The notes: generated by a model not told the origin, from the letters alone. A stretch of DNA of 64,000 nt from Ancylobacter lacus (GCF_018390635.1 NZ_JAHBGE010000044.1:124001-188000), one strand, 5' to 3'. Numbered from the stretch's first letter, positions 27,142 through 37,206 are shown. Made by a program: numbers and translations.

Positions 27142-30100
27142 TCATTCTGCCGGCGCGGGAGCCGACAGGGCCTGGCCATGATGGGTGAGCTTGCGGTTGC
27201 CGGAGAGCCGCCGCAGCAGCACGTAGAAGACGGGCGTGAGGAACAGCCCGAAGAAGGTGACGCCGATCATGCCGGAGAACACCGCGACGCCCATGGCGTG
27301 GCGCATCTCGGCGCCGGCGCCGGTGGAGAGCACCAGCGGCAGCACGCCCATGATGAAGGCGAAGGAGGTCATCAGGATCGGGCGCAGCCGCAGCCGGCTG
27401 GCCTCGATCGCCGCTTCCACCGGGGTGCGGCCGGCGAATTCCAGCTCGCGGGCGAATTCCACGATCAGGATGGCGTTCTTCGCCGACAGGCCGACCAGCA
27501 CGACGAGGCCGATCTGGGTGAAGATGTTGTTGTCGCCGCCGCCCAGCCACACCCCGAACAGCGCCGCCAGAATGCCCATCGGCACGATGAGGATGATGGC
27601 GATGGGCAGGGTCAGGCTCTCGTACTGCGCCGCCAGCACCAGGAACACCAGCAGGATGGCGAGCGGGAACACCAGCGTGGCCGAATTGCCGGCGAGGATC
27701 TCCTGATAGGTCAGGTCGGTCCACTCATAGTCGAAGCCCGGCGGCAGCACCTCGGCGGCGATGCGCCGCGCCGCGTCCTGGGCCTGGCCGGAGGAGAAGC
27801 CGGGCGCGGGCGAGGCGTTGACGTCGGAGCTGAGGAAGCCGTTGTAGCGCATGGCGCGTTCCGGCCCGGCGGTGTTCTGCACCCGCAGCAGGGCGGAGAG
27901 CGGGATCATCTCGCCGGTGATCGAGCGCACCTTCAGCTTGCCGATGTCCTCCGGCCGCGCCCGGTAGGCCGCGTCGGCCTGCGCCCGCACCGAGTAGGTG
28001 CGGCCGAACTTGTTGAAGTCGTTGACGTAAAGCGAGCCGAGATAGACCTGCAGGGTCTCGAACACCGACTGGATCGGCACGCCGAGCTGGCGGGCCTTGG
28101 TGCGGTCGACGTCGGTGAAGATCTGCGGCACGTTGATCTGGTAGGTGGTGAACTGGCCGACCAGCTCCGGCGCCGCCATGGCCTTGGCCATGAAGGCGTT
28201 GGTCACGTCGTTCAGTGCCTCGTAGCCGCGCCCGGCGCGATCCTCGATCTGCAGCTTGAAGCCGCCCACCACGCCGAGGCCCTGCACCGGCGGCGGCGGG
28301 AACATGGCGATGAAGGCGTCCTTGATCACCGCGTATTTCTGGTTGAGCGCCATGGCGATGGCGCCGGCGCTCAGCTCGGGGCTCTTGCGCTCCTCGAAGG
28401 GCTTCAGCACCGAGAACACGATGCCGGCATTGGAGGAGTTGGAGAAGCCGGCGATGGACAGGCCGGGGAAGGCCACCGCGCTTTCCACGCCGGGCTGCTG
28501 CAGCGTGATCTCGCTCATGCGCCGGATCACCTCTTCGGTGCGGTCCAGCGTGGCGCCGTCGGGAAGCTGGGCGAAGCCGACCAGATACTGCTTGTCCTGC
28601 GCCGGCACGAAGCCGCCCGGCACCGCCTGGAACAGCCACCAGGTGGCCCCCAGCATCACCGCGTAGAAGATCATCACCAGCGACTTGACGTGCAGGATGC
28701 CGCGCACGCCGCGGCCATAGCCGCCCGAGCCGCGCGCGAACACCCAGTTGAAGCCGCGGAAGAACCAGCCGAACAGCGCGTTGATGATCCGCTGCAGCCG
28801 GTCCGGCGGGGCGTGGTGGCCCTTGAGCAGCAGCGCCGACAGCGCCGGCGACAGTGTCAGCGAGTTGATGGCGGAGATGACGGTGGAGATGGCGATGGTC
28901 AGCGCGAACTGGCGGTAGAACTGCCCGGTGAGGCCGGAGATGAAGGCCAGCGGCACGAACACCGCCACCAGCACCAGCGCGATGGCGACGATGGGGCCGG
29001 ACACCTCGCTCATCGCCTTGTAGGAGGCCTCGCGCGGGGAGAGCCCTTCCTCGATGTTGCGCTCCACATTCTCGACCACGACGATGGCGTCGTCCACCAC
29101 GATGCCGATGGCGAGCACGAGACCGAACAGCGTCAGCGCGTTGATGGAGAAGCCGAGCGTGTACATCACCGCGAAGGTGCCGACGATGGACACCGGCACG
29201 GCGAGCAGCGGGATGATGGACGCGCGCCAGGTCTGCAGGAACACCACCACGACGATGACGACCAGCAGCACCGCCTCGAACAGCGTGTGCACCACCGCCT
29301 CGATCGAGGCGCGCACGAAGGCCGTGGTGTCGTAGACGATGTCGTAGTCGACGCCTTCCGGCATCGTCTTCTTGATCTCCTCCATCGTCGCGCGGACGTT
29401 GTCGGCGATCTCCAGCGCGTTGGAGCCCGGCGCCTGGAACACGCCGATGCCCACCGCCGCCTTGTTGTCGAGCAGCGAGCGCAGCGCGTAGTCGGCCGCG
29501 CCCAGCTCCAGCCGGGCGACGTCGCGCAGCCGCACCACCTGGCCGTTGGCGCCGGTCTTCACCACGATGTCGCCGAATTCCTCCTCGGTCTCGAGCCGGC
29601 CCTGGGCGTTGATCGAGAGCTGGAGGTCGACCCCCGGCAGCGAGGGCGAGGCGCCGACGCTGCCGGCGGCGGCCTGCACGTTCTGGGCGCGGATCTCGGC
29701 CACCACGTCGCCGGCGGAAAGCCCGTGCTCGGCGATCTTCTGCGGGTCGAGCCACACCCGCATGGCGTAGTCACCGGCGCCGAAGATGTCGATCTGGCCG
29801 ACGCCGGGAATCCGGGCGAGCCGGTCCTTCACGTTCAGCACGCCGTAATTGCGGAGATAGGTGATGTCGTAGCGGTCGTTGGGCGACAGCAGGTGCACCA
29901 CCATGATGAAGTTGGGCGAGCTCTTGGCGGTGGTGACGCCGAGGCTGCGCACCTCCTCCGGCAGCCGCGGCTCGGCCTGCGACACCCGGTTCTGCACGAG
30001 CTGGGTGGCCTTGTCGGGGTCGGTGCCGAGCTTGAAGGTGACGGTCAGCGTCATCACGCCGTCGGTCGTCGCCTGGCTGGACATGTAGAGCATGTCCTCG

Positions 30101-30321
30101 ACGCCGTTGATCTGCTCCTCGATCGGCGTCGCCACCGTGGCGGCGATCACCTTCGGGTTGGCGCCGGGATACTGCGCCCGCACGATGACCTGCGGCGGCA
30201 CCACCTCGGGATATTCCGAGATCGGCATCACCCGCAGCGCCAGCAGGCCGGCGACGAAGATCAGGATCGACAGCACCGCGGCGAAGATCGGCCGGTCGAT
30301 GAAGAATTTGGACAGATTCAT
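27142..30321 (-). CDS. RND efflux transporter, inner-membrane HAE1/AcrB subunit
   Basis: A 1059-residue proton-driven multidrug pump subunit. The N-terminus MNLSKFFIDRPIFAAVLSI is the HAE1 signature, with twelve membrane helices in the usual 1+5, 1+5 pattern and two large periplasmic loops. The helix-4 proton-relay motif GIVVDDAIVVVENVERN holds the two Asp residues. Start ATG 30321 has GGAGG upstream. Third gene of an operon with the adaptor and an alpha/beta-hydrolase-like protein. No outer-membrane TolC-type gene is nearby, so it must share one. Exported compounds unknown. Confidence 0.95.
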   Translation of the reverse strand: MNLSKFFIDRPIFAAVLSILIFVAGLLALRVMPISEYPEVVPPQVIVRAQYPGANPKVIAATVATPIEEQINGVEDMLYMSSQATTDGVMTLTVTFKLGTDPDKATQLVQNRVSQAEPRLPEEVRSLGVTTAKSSPNFIMVVHLLSPNDRYDITYLRNYGVLNVKDRLARIPGVGQIDIFGAGDYAMRVWLDPQKIAEHGLSAGDVVAEIRAQNVQAAAGSVGASPSLPGVDLQLSINAQGRLETEEEFGDIVVKTGANGQVVRLRDVARLELGAADYALRSLLDNKAAVGIGVFQAPGSNALEIADNVRATMEEIKKTMPEGVDYDIVYDTTAFVRASIEAVVHTLFEAVLLVVIVVVVFLQTWRASIIPLLAVPVSIVGTFAVMYTLGFSINALTLFGLVLAIGIVVDDAIVVVENVERNIEEGLSPREASYKAMSEVSGPIVAIALVLVAVFVPLAFISGLTGQFYRQFALTIAISTVISAINSLTLSPALSALLLKGHHAPPDRLQRIINALFGWFFRGFNWVFARGSGGYGRGVRGILHVKSLVMIFYAVMLGATWWLFQAVPGGFVPAQDKQYLVGFAQLPDGATLDRTEEVIRRMSEITLQQPGVESAVAFPGLSIAGFSNSSNAGIVFSVLKPFEERKSPELSAGAIAMALNQKYAVIKDAFIAMFPPPPVQGLGVVGGFKLQIEDRAGRGYEALNDVTNAFMAKAMAAPELVGQFTTYQINVPQIFTDVDRTKARQLGVPIQSVFETLQVYLGSLYVNDFNKFGRTYSVRAQADAAYRARPEDIGKLKVRSITGEMIPLSALLRVQNTAGPERAMRYNGFLSSDVNASPAPGFSSGQAQDAARRIAAEVLPPGFDYEWTDLTYQEILAGNSATLVFPLAILLVFLVLAAQYESLTLPIAIILIVPMGILAALFGVWLGGGDNNIFTQIGLVVLVGLSAKNAILIVEFARELEFAGRTPVEAAIEASRLRLRPILMTSFAFIMGVLPLVLSTGAGAEMRHAMGVAVFSGMIGVTFFGLFLTPVFYVLLRRLSGNRKLTHHGQALSAPAPAE

Positions 30322-30373
30322 GGTGTCCTCCCCCCACGGGAGCAAAGGCTCTGGAACGGACCGGCGGGGCGCC

Positions 30374-31636
30374 TCAGCGTCCGGCGATGTCGGTGCGGGT
30401 CGCGTCCGCGGTGGTGGCGGTTTCCATCGGCACCCGCTCCGGCGCCAGCAGCGCGCCCGGGCGGACCCGCTGGAGGCCGTTGACCACGATCGTCTCGCCC
30501 GGCTTCAGCCCGGAGACCACCACGCGCAGCCCTTCCGCCGGCGGGCCGAGCTTGACCTCGCGATAGACCGCCTTGCTGTCGTCGCCGACCACGAAGACGA
30601 ACTTCTTGTCCTGGTCGGTGCCGATGGCGCGCTCGTTGACCACCAGCGCCGGCTCGGTCTTGGCCTTGCCCATCCGCACCCGGGCGAACTGGCCCGGCTT
30701 CAGCCGGCCGTCGGGATTGGCGAAGGTGGCGCGCAGCCGCAGCGTGCCGGTGGCCGCCTCGATCTCGTTGTTGACGAGCTGGAGCTGGCCGCGCGCCGGC
30801 TGGTCGCCGGAGGTGGCGGTGACGATCTCGACCGGGATCTGGTCGATCCGCTCCAGCGCGGCGTCGCCGCTGCCGATGGTGGCGAGGGCGTGCGCCACCG
30901 CGTTCTCGTCGGCGTCGAAGCTCACATAGATCGGGTCGACCGAGACGATGGTGGTCAGCACCGGGGCGGTGGCGCCGGCGGCGACGAGGTTGCCGGTGGT
31001 CACCTCCAGCCGGCCGACCCGGCCGGCGATCGGGGCGCGCACCTCGGTGTAGCCCAGATTCAGCCGGGCGGTCTGCACCGCGGCCTGCGCCGCCTTCAGA
31101 TTGGCCTGGGCTTCCTTGTAGTTGTTGGTGCGCTGGTCGAGGTCCTGCACCGAGACGACGCGGGCGTCGACCAGCTTCTGGCCGCGGTCCAGCTCGTTCT
31201 TGGTCAGGGCGAGCCGGGCCTCGGCGGCGGAGGCCTGGGCCTCGGCGCGGTCCAGCTCGGCCTTGAACGGCTCGGGGTCGATGGTGACCAGCAGGTCGCC
31301 CTTCTTCACCAGCGAGCCCTCGCGGAAATGCACCGACTCGACCTCGCCGGAGACGCGTGGCCGCACGGCGACGCGCTCCACCGCTTCCAGCCGGCCGGAG
31401 AAGGAATCCCAGTCCATGGCCGGGCGGGCCTCGACCACGGCGACCGAGACCGGCATGGCCGGCGGGCCGGCGGCGGCGGCCGGCGCGGGGTCCTCCGCGC
31501 CGGCGATGCCGCTCGGCCAGACCACGAAGGCGCCGCCGAGCGCGGTGACGACGGCCAGCACCAGCCCGGTCCCGAGCAGGGAGTGGCGGGTCCCGACGCG
31601 GCCGTCGGAACGGCTGTTGAGGATTGGATCACGCAT
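30374..31636 (-). CDS. RND efflux periplasmic adaptor subunit
   Basis: A 420-residue membrane-fusion protein of the AcrA/MexE type. It has an N-terminal membrane anchor (about 22-45), a lipoyl half RPRVSGEVESVHFREGSLV, a coiled-coil hairpin (about 125-195), the second lipoyl half YTEVRAPIAGRVGRLEV and C-terminal barrel and membrane-proximal domains. It overlaps the 3' end of the upstream alpha/beta-hydrolase-like gene by 8 bp and precedes the pump gene by 52 bp, so the three are one transcription unit controlled by the divergent LysR gene. Confidence 0.93.
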   Translation of the reverse strand: MRDPILNSRSDGRVGTRHSLLGTGLVLAVVTALGGAFVVWPSGIAGAEDPAPAAAAGPPAMPVSVAVVEARPAMDWDSFSGRLEAVERVAVRPRVSGEVESVHFREGSLVKKGDLLVTIDPEPFKAELDRAEAQASAAEARLALTKNELDRGQKLVDARVVSVQDLDQRTNNYKEAQANLKAAQAAVQTARLNLGYTEVRAPIAGRVGRLEVTTGNLVAAGATAPVLTTIVSVDPIYVSFDADENAVAHALATIGSGDAALERIDQIPVEIVTATSGDQPARGQLQLVNNEIEAATGTLRLRATFANPDGRLKPGQFARVRMGKAKTEPALVVNERAIGTDQDKKFVFVVGDDSKAVYREVKLGPPAEGLRVVVSGLKPGETIVVNGLQRVRPGALLAPERVPMETATTADATRTDIAGR

Positions 31637-32495
31637 CGATGTCTCCCCGGCCCGTCAGGGCCCCCACGACGTCAGAAGGACGTTCCAGCCCGCCGGATGC
31701 CGACGGGCTGGCCAGAAAAGTCGAAAAAATCGTTCGCAGCGACCCGATCCAGTCGGACGGCGCGCAGGCGGTCTCGCCCAGCGCGTCCGGCCAGCGGGTC
31801 GGGGCGGGCAGCACCCGCTCGCACACGGTACCGCCGCATTCCCGCAGCCGCGCGGCATAGGCGCGGCTCTCGTCGCGCATCGGGTCGTCCTCGGCGGTGA
31901 GGACGAGGGCGGGGGCGAGCCCGCCCAGCCGCCGCGCGCCGAGCGGCGCGGCATAGGGATGCGCCGCCTTGTCGGCGGTGCCGAGATAGCGGTGCCAGCC
32001 ATCGGCCCATTTGCAGCCCACCGGGCCCGCCTCCGCCTGCCGGATCGAGCAGGTGGCGAGGTTGGGGTCGAGCATGGGCGAGATCAGGATCTGCCCGGCC
32101 AGCGGCGGGCCGCCCTGGTCGCGCGCCATCATGGCGAGCGCGGCGGCGATGTTGGCACCGGCCTCCTCGCCGGCGACGAAGATCGGCGAGGCGCGCCGCC
32201 CCCAGGCCGCGCGCTCGCGGTGCAGCGTGCCGAGCCCGGCGAAGCACAGGTTCAGCGCCGCCGGGAAGGGGTGGGCGGGCGCCAGCGGGTAGTCCACCGA
32301 CAGCACCACCGCCCCGGCCTCGGCCAGCAGCCCGGCAATGCAGGCGCCGCACTCGCAGGAGCCGCCGGTGAAGGCGCCGCCATGCAGGTGGAACACCAGC
32401 GGCACCGCCCGGCCGGGCGCGGCGGGCCGGTGGAGCCGCAGCTTCAGCGTCCCCTGTTCCGTCTCCAGCCGTGTCACGTCGGCACCTACCGGCAT
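31629..32495 (-). CDS. Alpha/beta-hydrolase-fold protein lacking the catalytic serine and histidine
   Basis: A 288-residue protein of the hormone-sensitive-lipase family by sequence: the oxyanion motif HLHGGAFTGG (38-45) and VDYPLAPAHPFPAAL are typical, and the acid region LTAEDDPMRDES is present. However, the nucleophile motif GDSAG reads GEEAG (Glu111 in place of Ser), and the place of the catalytic His (VLPAPTRWPDAL) has none. It is therefore unlikely to be an esterase. It is the first gene of the RND efflux operon and overlaps the adaptor gene by 8 bp. A ligand-binding or drug-sequestering role is my speculation. Start ATG 32495 is likely; ATG 32567 is possible. Confidence 0.75.
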   Translation of the reverse strand: MPVGADVTRLETEQGTLKLRLHRPAAPGRAVPLVFHLHGGAFTGGSCECGACIAGLLAEAGAVVLSVDYPLAPAHPFPAALNLCFAGLGTLHRERAAWGRRASPIFVAGEEAGANIAAALAMMARDQGGPPLAGQILISPMLDPNLATCSIRQAEAGPVGCKWADGWHRYLGTADKAAHPYAAPLGARRLGGLAPALVLTAEDDPMRDESRAYAARLRECGGTVCERVLPAPTRWPDALGETACAPSDWIGSLRTIFSTFLASPSASGGLERPSDVVGALTGRGDIDA

Positions 32496-32577
32496 CTCGC
32501 TACCTTGCGTCAGCTCATGTTGCGGTGCGGACGCTAGTCCTTGAAAACTGGCGAATAAAGCCGGCATATGGCATTAC

Positions 32578-32599
32578 ATTATTCACAGATGGAAATAAT
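32578..32599. promoter_or_regulatory. LysR-type binding site candidate
   Basis: An inverted repeat ATTATT-N10-AATAAT containing a T-N11-A core, in the 157-bp divergent region between the efflux operon and the LysR gene. AT-rich content here contrasts with the GC-rich surroundings. Confidence 0.5.
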
Positions 32600-32652
32600 C
32601 GGCCCGGTAAATGCCCGGCATCAGCGGCGCTGAAGTCGGGGAAAGGCGCCTC

Positions 32653-33576
32653 ATGGATCAGATTGCTGCAATGCGGGCGTTCGTGCGGGTGGTGGAGGCG
32701 GGCAGCTTCAGCCGCGCCGCCGACCTCATGGACATGCCCAAGCCCACCGTCACCAAGCTGGTGCAGCAGCTCGAGGCGCGGCTGCGCACCCGGCTGCTCA
32801 ACCGCACCACCCGGCGGGTCGGTGTCACCCCGGACGGCGCCGCCTATTATGAGCGCGCGGTGGCGGTGCTGAGCGATTTCGACGAACTCGAGGCCAGCAT
32901 GGCCAACGCCGCCGCCGCCCCGCGCGGGCGGCTGCGGGTGGATGTCTCGACCGCGCTGGCCCTGCTGGTCATCATTCCCGCGCTGCCGGGCTTCCACGCC
33001 CGCTACCCCGACATCCGGCTCGATCTCGGCGTGTCCGACCGGCCGGTCGACCTCATTGCCGAGAGCGTGGATTGCGTGATCCGCGGCGGCGACCTGCTCG
33101 ACCCCACGCTGGTCGCCCGCCGCATCGCCGAGATCGAGATGATCACCTGCGCCACGCCGGGCTACGTCGCCCGCTACGGCGTGCCGGCCCATCCCCGCGA
33201 CCTCGAGGCCAACCATCTCGTGGTGACCTATTTCAGCCCCCGCACCGGGCGCAGCTTTCCCTTCGAATACAGCCGGGACGGCGAGACGGTGGTGGTGAGC
33301 CCGCCTTACGCGGTGTCGGTGAACGATTCCACCGCCTATGTCGCCGCCGCCCTCGCCGGGCTGGGGGTGGCGCAACTGCCGGTCTTCATGGTGCGCCAGC
33401 ACATGGCCGAGGGACGGCTGGTGCCGCTGCTGGAGGCATGGGAGACCGAGCCGATCGTCATCCATGTGGTGTTCCCGCCGAACCGCCACCTCGGCAACCG
33501 GGTGCGGGTCTTCGTCGACTGGATCGCCGAACTGTTCGCCACCTCGCCGCTGCTGAGCCCCGCCGTGCTGGCGTGA
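32653..33576 (+). CDS. LysR-family transcriptional regulator
   Basis: A 307-residue LysR-type regulator. The winged helix-turn-helix covers residues 1-60 (AMRAFVRVVEAGSFSRAADL, then KPTVTKLVQQLEARL), followed by a periplasmic-binding-protein-like effector domain (GRLRVDVSTALALLVIIPAL onwards). It is divergent from the efflux operon and very probably regulates it through the site at 32578-32599. AAAGG precedes ATG 32653. It belongs to the subgroup close to CrgA/DmlR by its PKPTVTKLVQQLE helix. Inducer unknown. Confidence 0.9.
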   Translation: MDQIAAMRAFVRVVEAGSFSRAADLMDMPKPTVTKLVQQLEARLRTRLLNRTTRRVGVTPDGAAYYERAVAVLSDFDELEASMANAAAAPRGRLRVDVSTALALLVIIPALPGFHARYPDIRLDLGVSDRPVDLIAESVDCVIRGGDLLDPTLVARRIAEIEMITCATPGYVARYGVPAHPRDLEANHLVVTYFSPRTGRSFPFEYSRDGETVVVSPPYAVSVNDSTAYVAAALAGLGVAQLPVFMVRQHMAEGRLVPLLEAWETEPIVIHVVFPPNRHLGNRVRVFVDWIAELFATSPLLSPAVLA

Positions 33577-34126
33577 GGCGGGGCGTGCCGGAGGTCGGTG
33601 CGGGTATCAGAAAATAATCCTAGACAAAAATCCTATCATCTGGAATTCTTGGCTCATCTGTCCCCGCCGAAGGGACGTTCCGGAGCGACCGGGGCGTGGG
33701 ATGGGTGCGGTGGCCGTGGCGGAGGGAGTAACGCACCCGAGGTCGCGGCGGCCCAAGCCGGATGCTCCCGGGCGGTGCCAGCACCGTTCGCTGGGCGAAG
33801 CGTACGTGGCCTCCCTTCGTTCGTCTGAAGGGAACGCGCGGCGTGAAGGGGCCCAAAAGTGGAGGATAACAAGATCGCTCCTCCAGGGGTCGTCCGGAGC
33901 AAGCCTCCAAACACCGCGTGCGGGGCGCCGGGAACGGCGCGTCGGTTGGCTGAGTGAAGGCTTGCACCACCTTCTAAAACAAAGGTGCGAGCGGCCGCCG
34001 GTGGCGTCCGCCCGGTGCCCCGCACGCCCTTCGACGGGCGAAGGGCCTGACCCACACCCCCGGCCGCTCGCGGCGCGGGGCTTTTGGTGCGGGGGGACCC
34101 GGCCGCGCGCGGCCGGGTCTTCCGGC
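33577..34126. other. 550-bp non-coding region with several stem-loops
   Basis: No gene is supported. Repeated hairpins are visible: CCCTTC/GAAGGG (33813-33832), GCTTGCACC/GGTGCGAGC (33960-33992) and GCCCTTC/GAAGGGC (34026-34046), in addition to the terminator at 34096-34119. The first part (33600-33650) is AT-rich. A structured RNA or a dispersed intergenic repeat is possible. Confidence 0.4.
34096..34119 (-). terminator. Terminator hairpin of the outer-membrane protein gene
   Basis: A perfect 24-bp palindrome (GACCCGGCCGCG and its complement) begins 8 bp after the porin stop codon on the minus strand. The T-run is missing, as is common in GC-rich genomes. Confidence 0.55.
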
Positions 34127-34909
34127 TCAGAAGCGGTAGTTGATGCCGGCCCGCACGACGCTGAAGGCATAGTCGGCATGGGCGCTCAGCGTGTAGTCGG
34201 GGATCGGGTTGCCGGCGCCGTTGGTCAGGTCGAAATTGCTGCTGCCGAGGTCGACATAGAGATATTCGATCTTGAACGACCAGTGCGGGTCGAACTGGGT
34301 CTCGACGCCGCCGCCGACGGTCCAGCCCCAGCGTGTGTCGCTCTCCGAGGCGTTCCAGGAATAATAGGGGCCGCCCTGCACGCTCACGCTCGCATCGGCC
34401 TGGCCAAAGGCGGCGCCGCCGGTGGCATAGATCAGCGAGGGCCCGACCGTGACGCCGAGCCGGGCGCGCAGCGTGCCGTACCAGTTGCCGTCCAGCGCAT
34501 AATGCTTGTCGATGGAGGTGCCGGACTGGGTGGTCGAGGCGATCGAGCTGTTGCCGGACTCGCTGCGATCGGCATAGGACAGGTCGGCTTCGACGCCGGC
34601 CACCACATTGTCCCACTGCCAGTTATAGCCCACCGTGCCGCCCACCGTCAGCCCGGTGGAGGAACCGCCGAAATCCTCGGTGTAGTTCCCGGCGACCGAG
34701 CTGTTGCTGAACCAGCCGCCGGCCTCGGTCGAGACGCTGGAATTGTCGATCGCCACGCCGGCGGTGCCGCCGACATAGAAGCCCTGCCAGGAAATGACGG
34801 GCGCCGCCGGCGTGGCGACGGCCGCCGGAGCCTTGGTGGCCATGTCGGCAGCAAAGGCCGGCACCGCCGTCGCGAGAAGGACCATCGCGGTCGTCACGTA
34901 CTTCATCAT
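34127..34909 (-). CDS. Outer-membrane beta-barrel protein (Omp25/Omp31-like)
   Basis: A 260-residue exported protein with signal peptide MMKYVTTAMVLLATAVPAFA and a small eight-stranded barrel typical of rhizobial Omp25/Omp31 proteins. The start of the mature part, WQGFYVGGTAGVAID, and the alternating strands ending in VRAGINYRF (terminal aromatic residue for BAM recognition) are diagnostic. One loop is rich in Ser/Asn/Gly. It is a single gene with its own terminator. Surface or cell-envelope stability role; specific function unknown. Confidence 0.9.
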   Translation of the reverse strand: MMKYVTTAMVLLATAVPAFAADMATKAPAAVATPAAPVISWQGFYVGGTAGVAIDNSSVSTEAGGWFSNSSVAGNYTEDFGGSSTGLTVGGTVGYNWQWDNVVAGVEADLSYADRSESGNSSIASTTQSGTSIDKHYALDGNWYGTLRARLGVTVGPSLIYATGGAAFGQADASVSVQGGPYYSWNASESDTRWGWTVGGGVETQFDPHWSFKIEYLYVDLGSSNFDLTNGAGNPIPDYTLSAHADYAFSVVRAGINYRF

Positions 34910-35018
34910 CCACCCCCGGTGAGAATCACCGAGGCGAGCCTAGGCAGCGGAGCGGGCGGAGTCGAGTACCCCGGCACCGTGCGACGGGCGGTGTGGCGGC
35001 GGGGCCGGCTTCTTCCGT

Positions 35019-37178
35019 TCAGGCGGCGACCTCGTCATGGCCCAGCCGGCGCGAGAGGCTGCGGACCAGCTCGCCCGCCGCCTCGGCGATCACCGTGCCG
35101 GGCGGGTAGATCGCCTCCGCCCCGGCGGCCCGCACCGCGGCGTAATCCTGCGGCGGCACCACGCCCCCGACCACGATCATGATGTCGCCGCGCCCTTCCG
35201 CCTCCAGCGCCGCCTTCACCTGCGGCACCAGCGTGAGGTGGCCGGCGGCGAGCGAGGAGATGCCGATGACGTGCACGTCGTTCTCCACCGCCTGCCGCGC
35301 CGCCTCTTCCGGCGTGGCGAACAGCGGGCCGATGTCGACGTCGAAGCCGAGATCGGCGAAGGCCGAGGCGATCACCTTCTGGCCGCGGTCGTGGCCGTCC
35401 TGCCCCAGCTTGGCGACCAGCAGGCGGGGACGCCGCCCCTCCTCGGCCTCGAACGCCTCGACCAGCGCCCGCACCTCCTCGACCTTGCCCGCCACCGCCG
35501 TCATCTCCCGCCGGTACACCCCAGTTATCGCCCGGATTTCCGCCCGGTGGCGGCCGAAGGCGCGCTCCAGCGCGTCCGACATCTCGCCGACCGTCGCCTT
35601 GGCCCGGGCCGCGTCGATGGCGAGCGCCAGCAGGTTGCCGCCGCCCCGGGCGCCGGCCTCCAGCGCCTCCAGCGCCGCCGCCACCGCCGCCGGGTCGCGC
35701 TCGGCCCGCAGGCGCCGCAGCTTCTCGATCTGCGCGGCGCGCACCGCGGAATTGTCGATCTTCAGCACGTCGAGCGGGGGCTCGTCGGCGATGCGGTAGC
35801 GGTTGACGCCGACCACCGTCTGCACCCCGGCGTCGATCCGGGCCTGGGTGACGGCGGCGGCTTCCTCGATCCGCAGCTTGGGGATGCCGGCTTCGATCGC
35901 CCTGGCCATGCCGCCGAGTTTCTCGACCTCGGCGATGTGGGCCCGTGCCCGCGCCGCGAGGTCGGCGGTGAGGCGCTCGACATGGAACGAGCCGCCCCAG
36001 GGGTCGATGGCCCGGGTGGTGCCGCTCTCCTGCTGCAGCACGATCTGGGTGTTGCGGGCGATGCGGGCGGAGAAGTCGGTGGGCAAGGCGAGGGCCTCGT
36101 CCAGCGCGTTGGTGTGCAGCGACTGGGTGTGGCCCTGCGTCGCCGCCATCGCCTCGACGCAGGTGCGCATGACGTTGTTGAACACGTCCTGCGCCGTCAG
36201 GCTCCAGCCGGAGGTCTGGCTGTGGGTGCGCAGCGGCAGCGACTTGGGGTTCTTCGCACCGAGACCCTGCATCAGCTCCGCCCAGATCAGCCGGGCCGCG
36301 CGCAGCTTGGCGATCTCCATGAAGAAGTTCATGCCGATCGCCCAGAAGAAGGAAAGCCGCGGCGCGAAGGCGTCGATGTCCAGCCCCGCCGCCATGCCGG
36401 CGCGGACATAGTCGACGCCGTCGGCCAGCGTATAGGCAAGCTCGAGGTCCGCCGTCGCCCCGGCCTCCTGCATGTGGTAGCCGGAGATCGAGATGGAGTT
36501 GAAGCGCGGCATCTCCCGCGAGGTGAAGGCGAAGATGTCGGAGATGATCCGCATCGAGGGCGCCGGCGGGTAGATGTAGGTGTTGCGGACCATGAACTCC
36601 TTGAGGATGTCGTTCTGGATGGTCCCGGAGAGCTGGCGGGCGGAAACGCCCTGCTCCTCCGCCGCCACGATGTAGAGCGCGAGGATCGGCAGCACCGCGC
36701 CGTTCATCGTCATCGACACGCTCATCTCGCCGAGCGGGATGCCCTCGAACAGGGTGCGCATGTCGTAGATGGAATCGATGGCGACGCCGGCCATGCCGAC
36801 ATCGCCGGCGACGCGCGGGTGGTCGCTGTCATAGCCGCGGTGGGTGGCGAGGTCGAAGGCGACGGAGAGGCCCTTCTGCCCGGCGGCGAGGTTGCGCCGG
36901 TAGAAGGCGTTGGAGGCTTCCGCCGTGGAGAAGCCGGCATATTGCCGGATGGTCCAGGGCTGGGTGACGTACATGGTGGGGTAGGGCCCGCGCAGGAACG
37001 GCGCGATGCCGGGAAAATGCCCGCCCACCCCGAGGCCCGCGATGTCGGCCGGCCCCGGTGCCGGCGCCACGGCGATGCCTTCGGGCGTGGCCCAGGGTTC
37101 GCCGCCGGCCGGTTCCGGCAGGGTCGGGCTGCGCCAGGGGAGGGTGGCGAAATCGGGAAGGCGGGGGCGTCCGGTCAT
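35019..37178 (-). CDS. mutB: Methylmalonyl-CoA mutase, catalytic (large) subunit
   Basis: A 719-residue adenosylcobalamin-dependent enzyme turning (R)-methylmalonyl-CoA into succinyl-CoA. The TIM barrel with the CoA channel is in the first 500 residues ([23 protein letters not shown] quoted in part as [12 protein letters not shown]). The C-terminal B12 domain carries [13 protein letters not shown], the DxHxxG motif at about 596-601 with the lower-ligand His. Last gene of the pcc/mut operon; gap of 28 bp to the small exported-protein gene. No meaB or epimerase gene is adjacent. Confidence 0.97.
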   Translation of the reverse strand: MTGRPRLPDFATLPWRSPTLPEPAGGEPWATPEGIAVAPAPGPADIAGLGVGGHFPGIAPFLRGPYPTMYVTQPWTIRQYAGFSTAEASNAFYRRNLAAGQKGLSVAFDLATHRGYDSDHPRVAGDVGMAGVAIDSIYDMRTLFEGIPLGEMSVSMTMNGAVLPILALYIVAAEEQGVSARQLSGTIQNDILKEFMVRNTYIYPPAPSMRIISDIFAFTSREMPRFNSISISGYHMQEAGATADLELAYTLADGVDYVRAGMAAGLDIDAFAPRLSFFWAIGMNFFMEIAKLRAARLIWAELMQGLGAKNPKSLPLRTHSQTSGWSLTAQDVFNNVMRTCVEAMAATQGHTQSLHTNALDEALALPTDFSARIARNTQIVLQQESGTTRAIDPWGGSFHVERLTADLAARARAHIAEVEKLGGMARAIEAGIPKLRIEEAAAVTQARIDAGVQTVVGVNRYRIADEPPLDVLKIDNSAVRAAQIEKLRRLRAERDPAAVAAALEALEAGARGGGNLLALAIDAARAKATVGEMSDALERAFGRHRAEIRAITGVYRREMTAVAGKVEEVRALVEAFEAEEGRRPRLLVAKLGQDGHDRGQKVIASAFADLGFDVDIGPLFATPEEAARQAVENDVHVIGISSLAAGHLTLVPQVKAALEAEGRGDIMIVVGGVVPPQDYAAVRAAGAEAIYPPGTVIAEAAGELVRSLSRRLGHDEVAA

Positions 37179-37206
37179 GGCCGGCCCCCGTTCATGGCTG
37201 CGAGGG

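Noticed and set aside
25969-30483. Very long open frame antisense to the RND pump and binding-protein genes (over 1500 codons)
   Set aside because: Its translation is a His/Arg/Gly/Ala-rich sequence with no recognisable domain. In GC-rich DNA the antisense of real genes is often free of stops; the opposite strand has clear proteins.
33607-34179. Open frames of about 190 residues across the structured gap
   Set aside because: Composition is Arg/Pro/Ser-rich, no homology is recognisable, and hairpins explain the region better.
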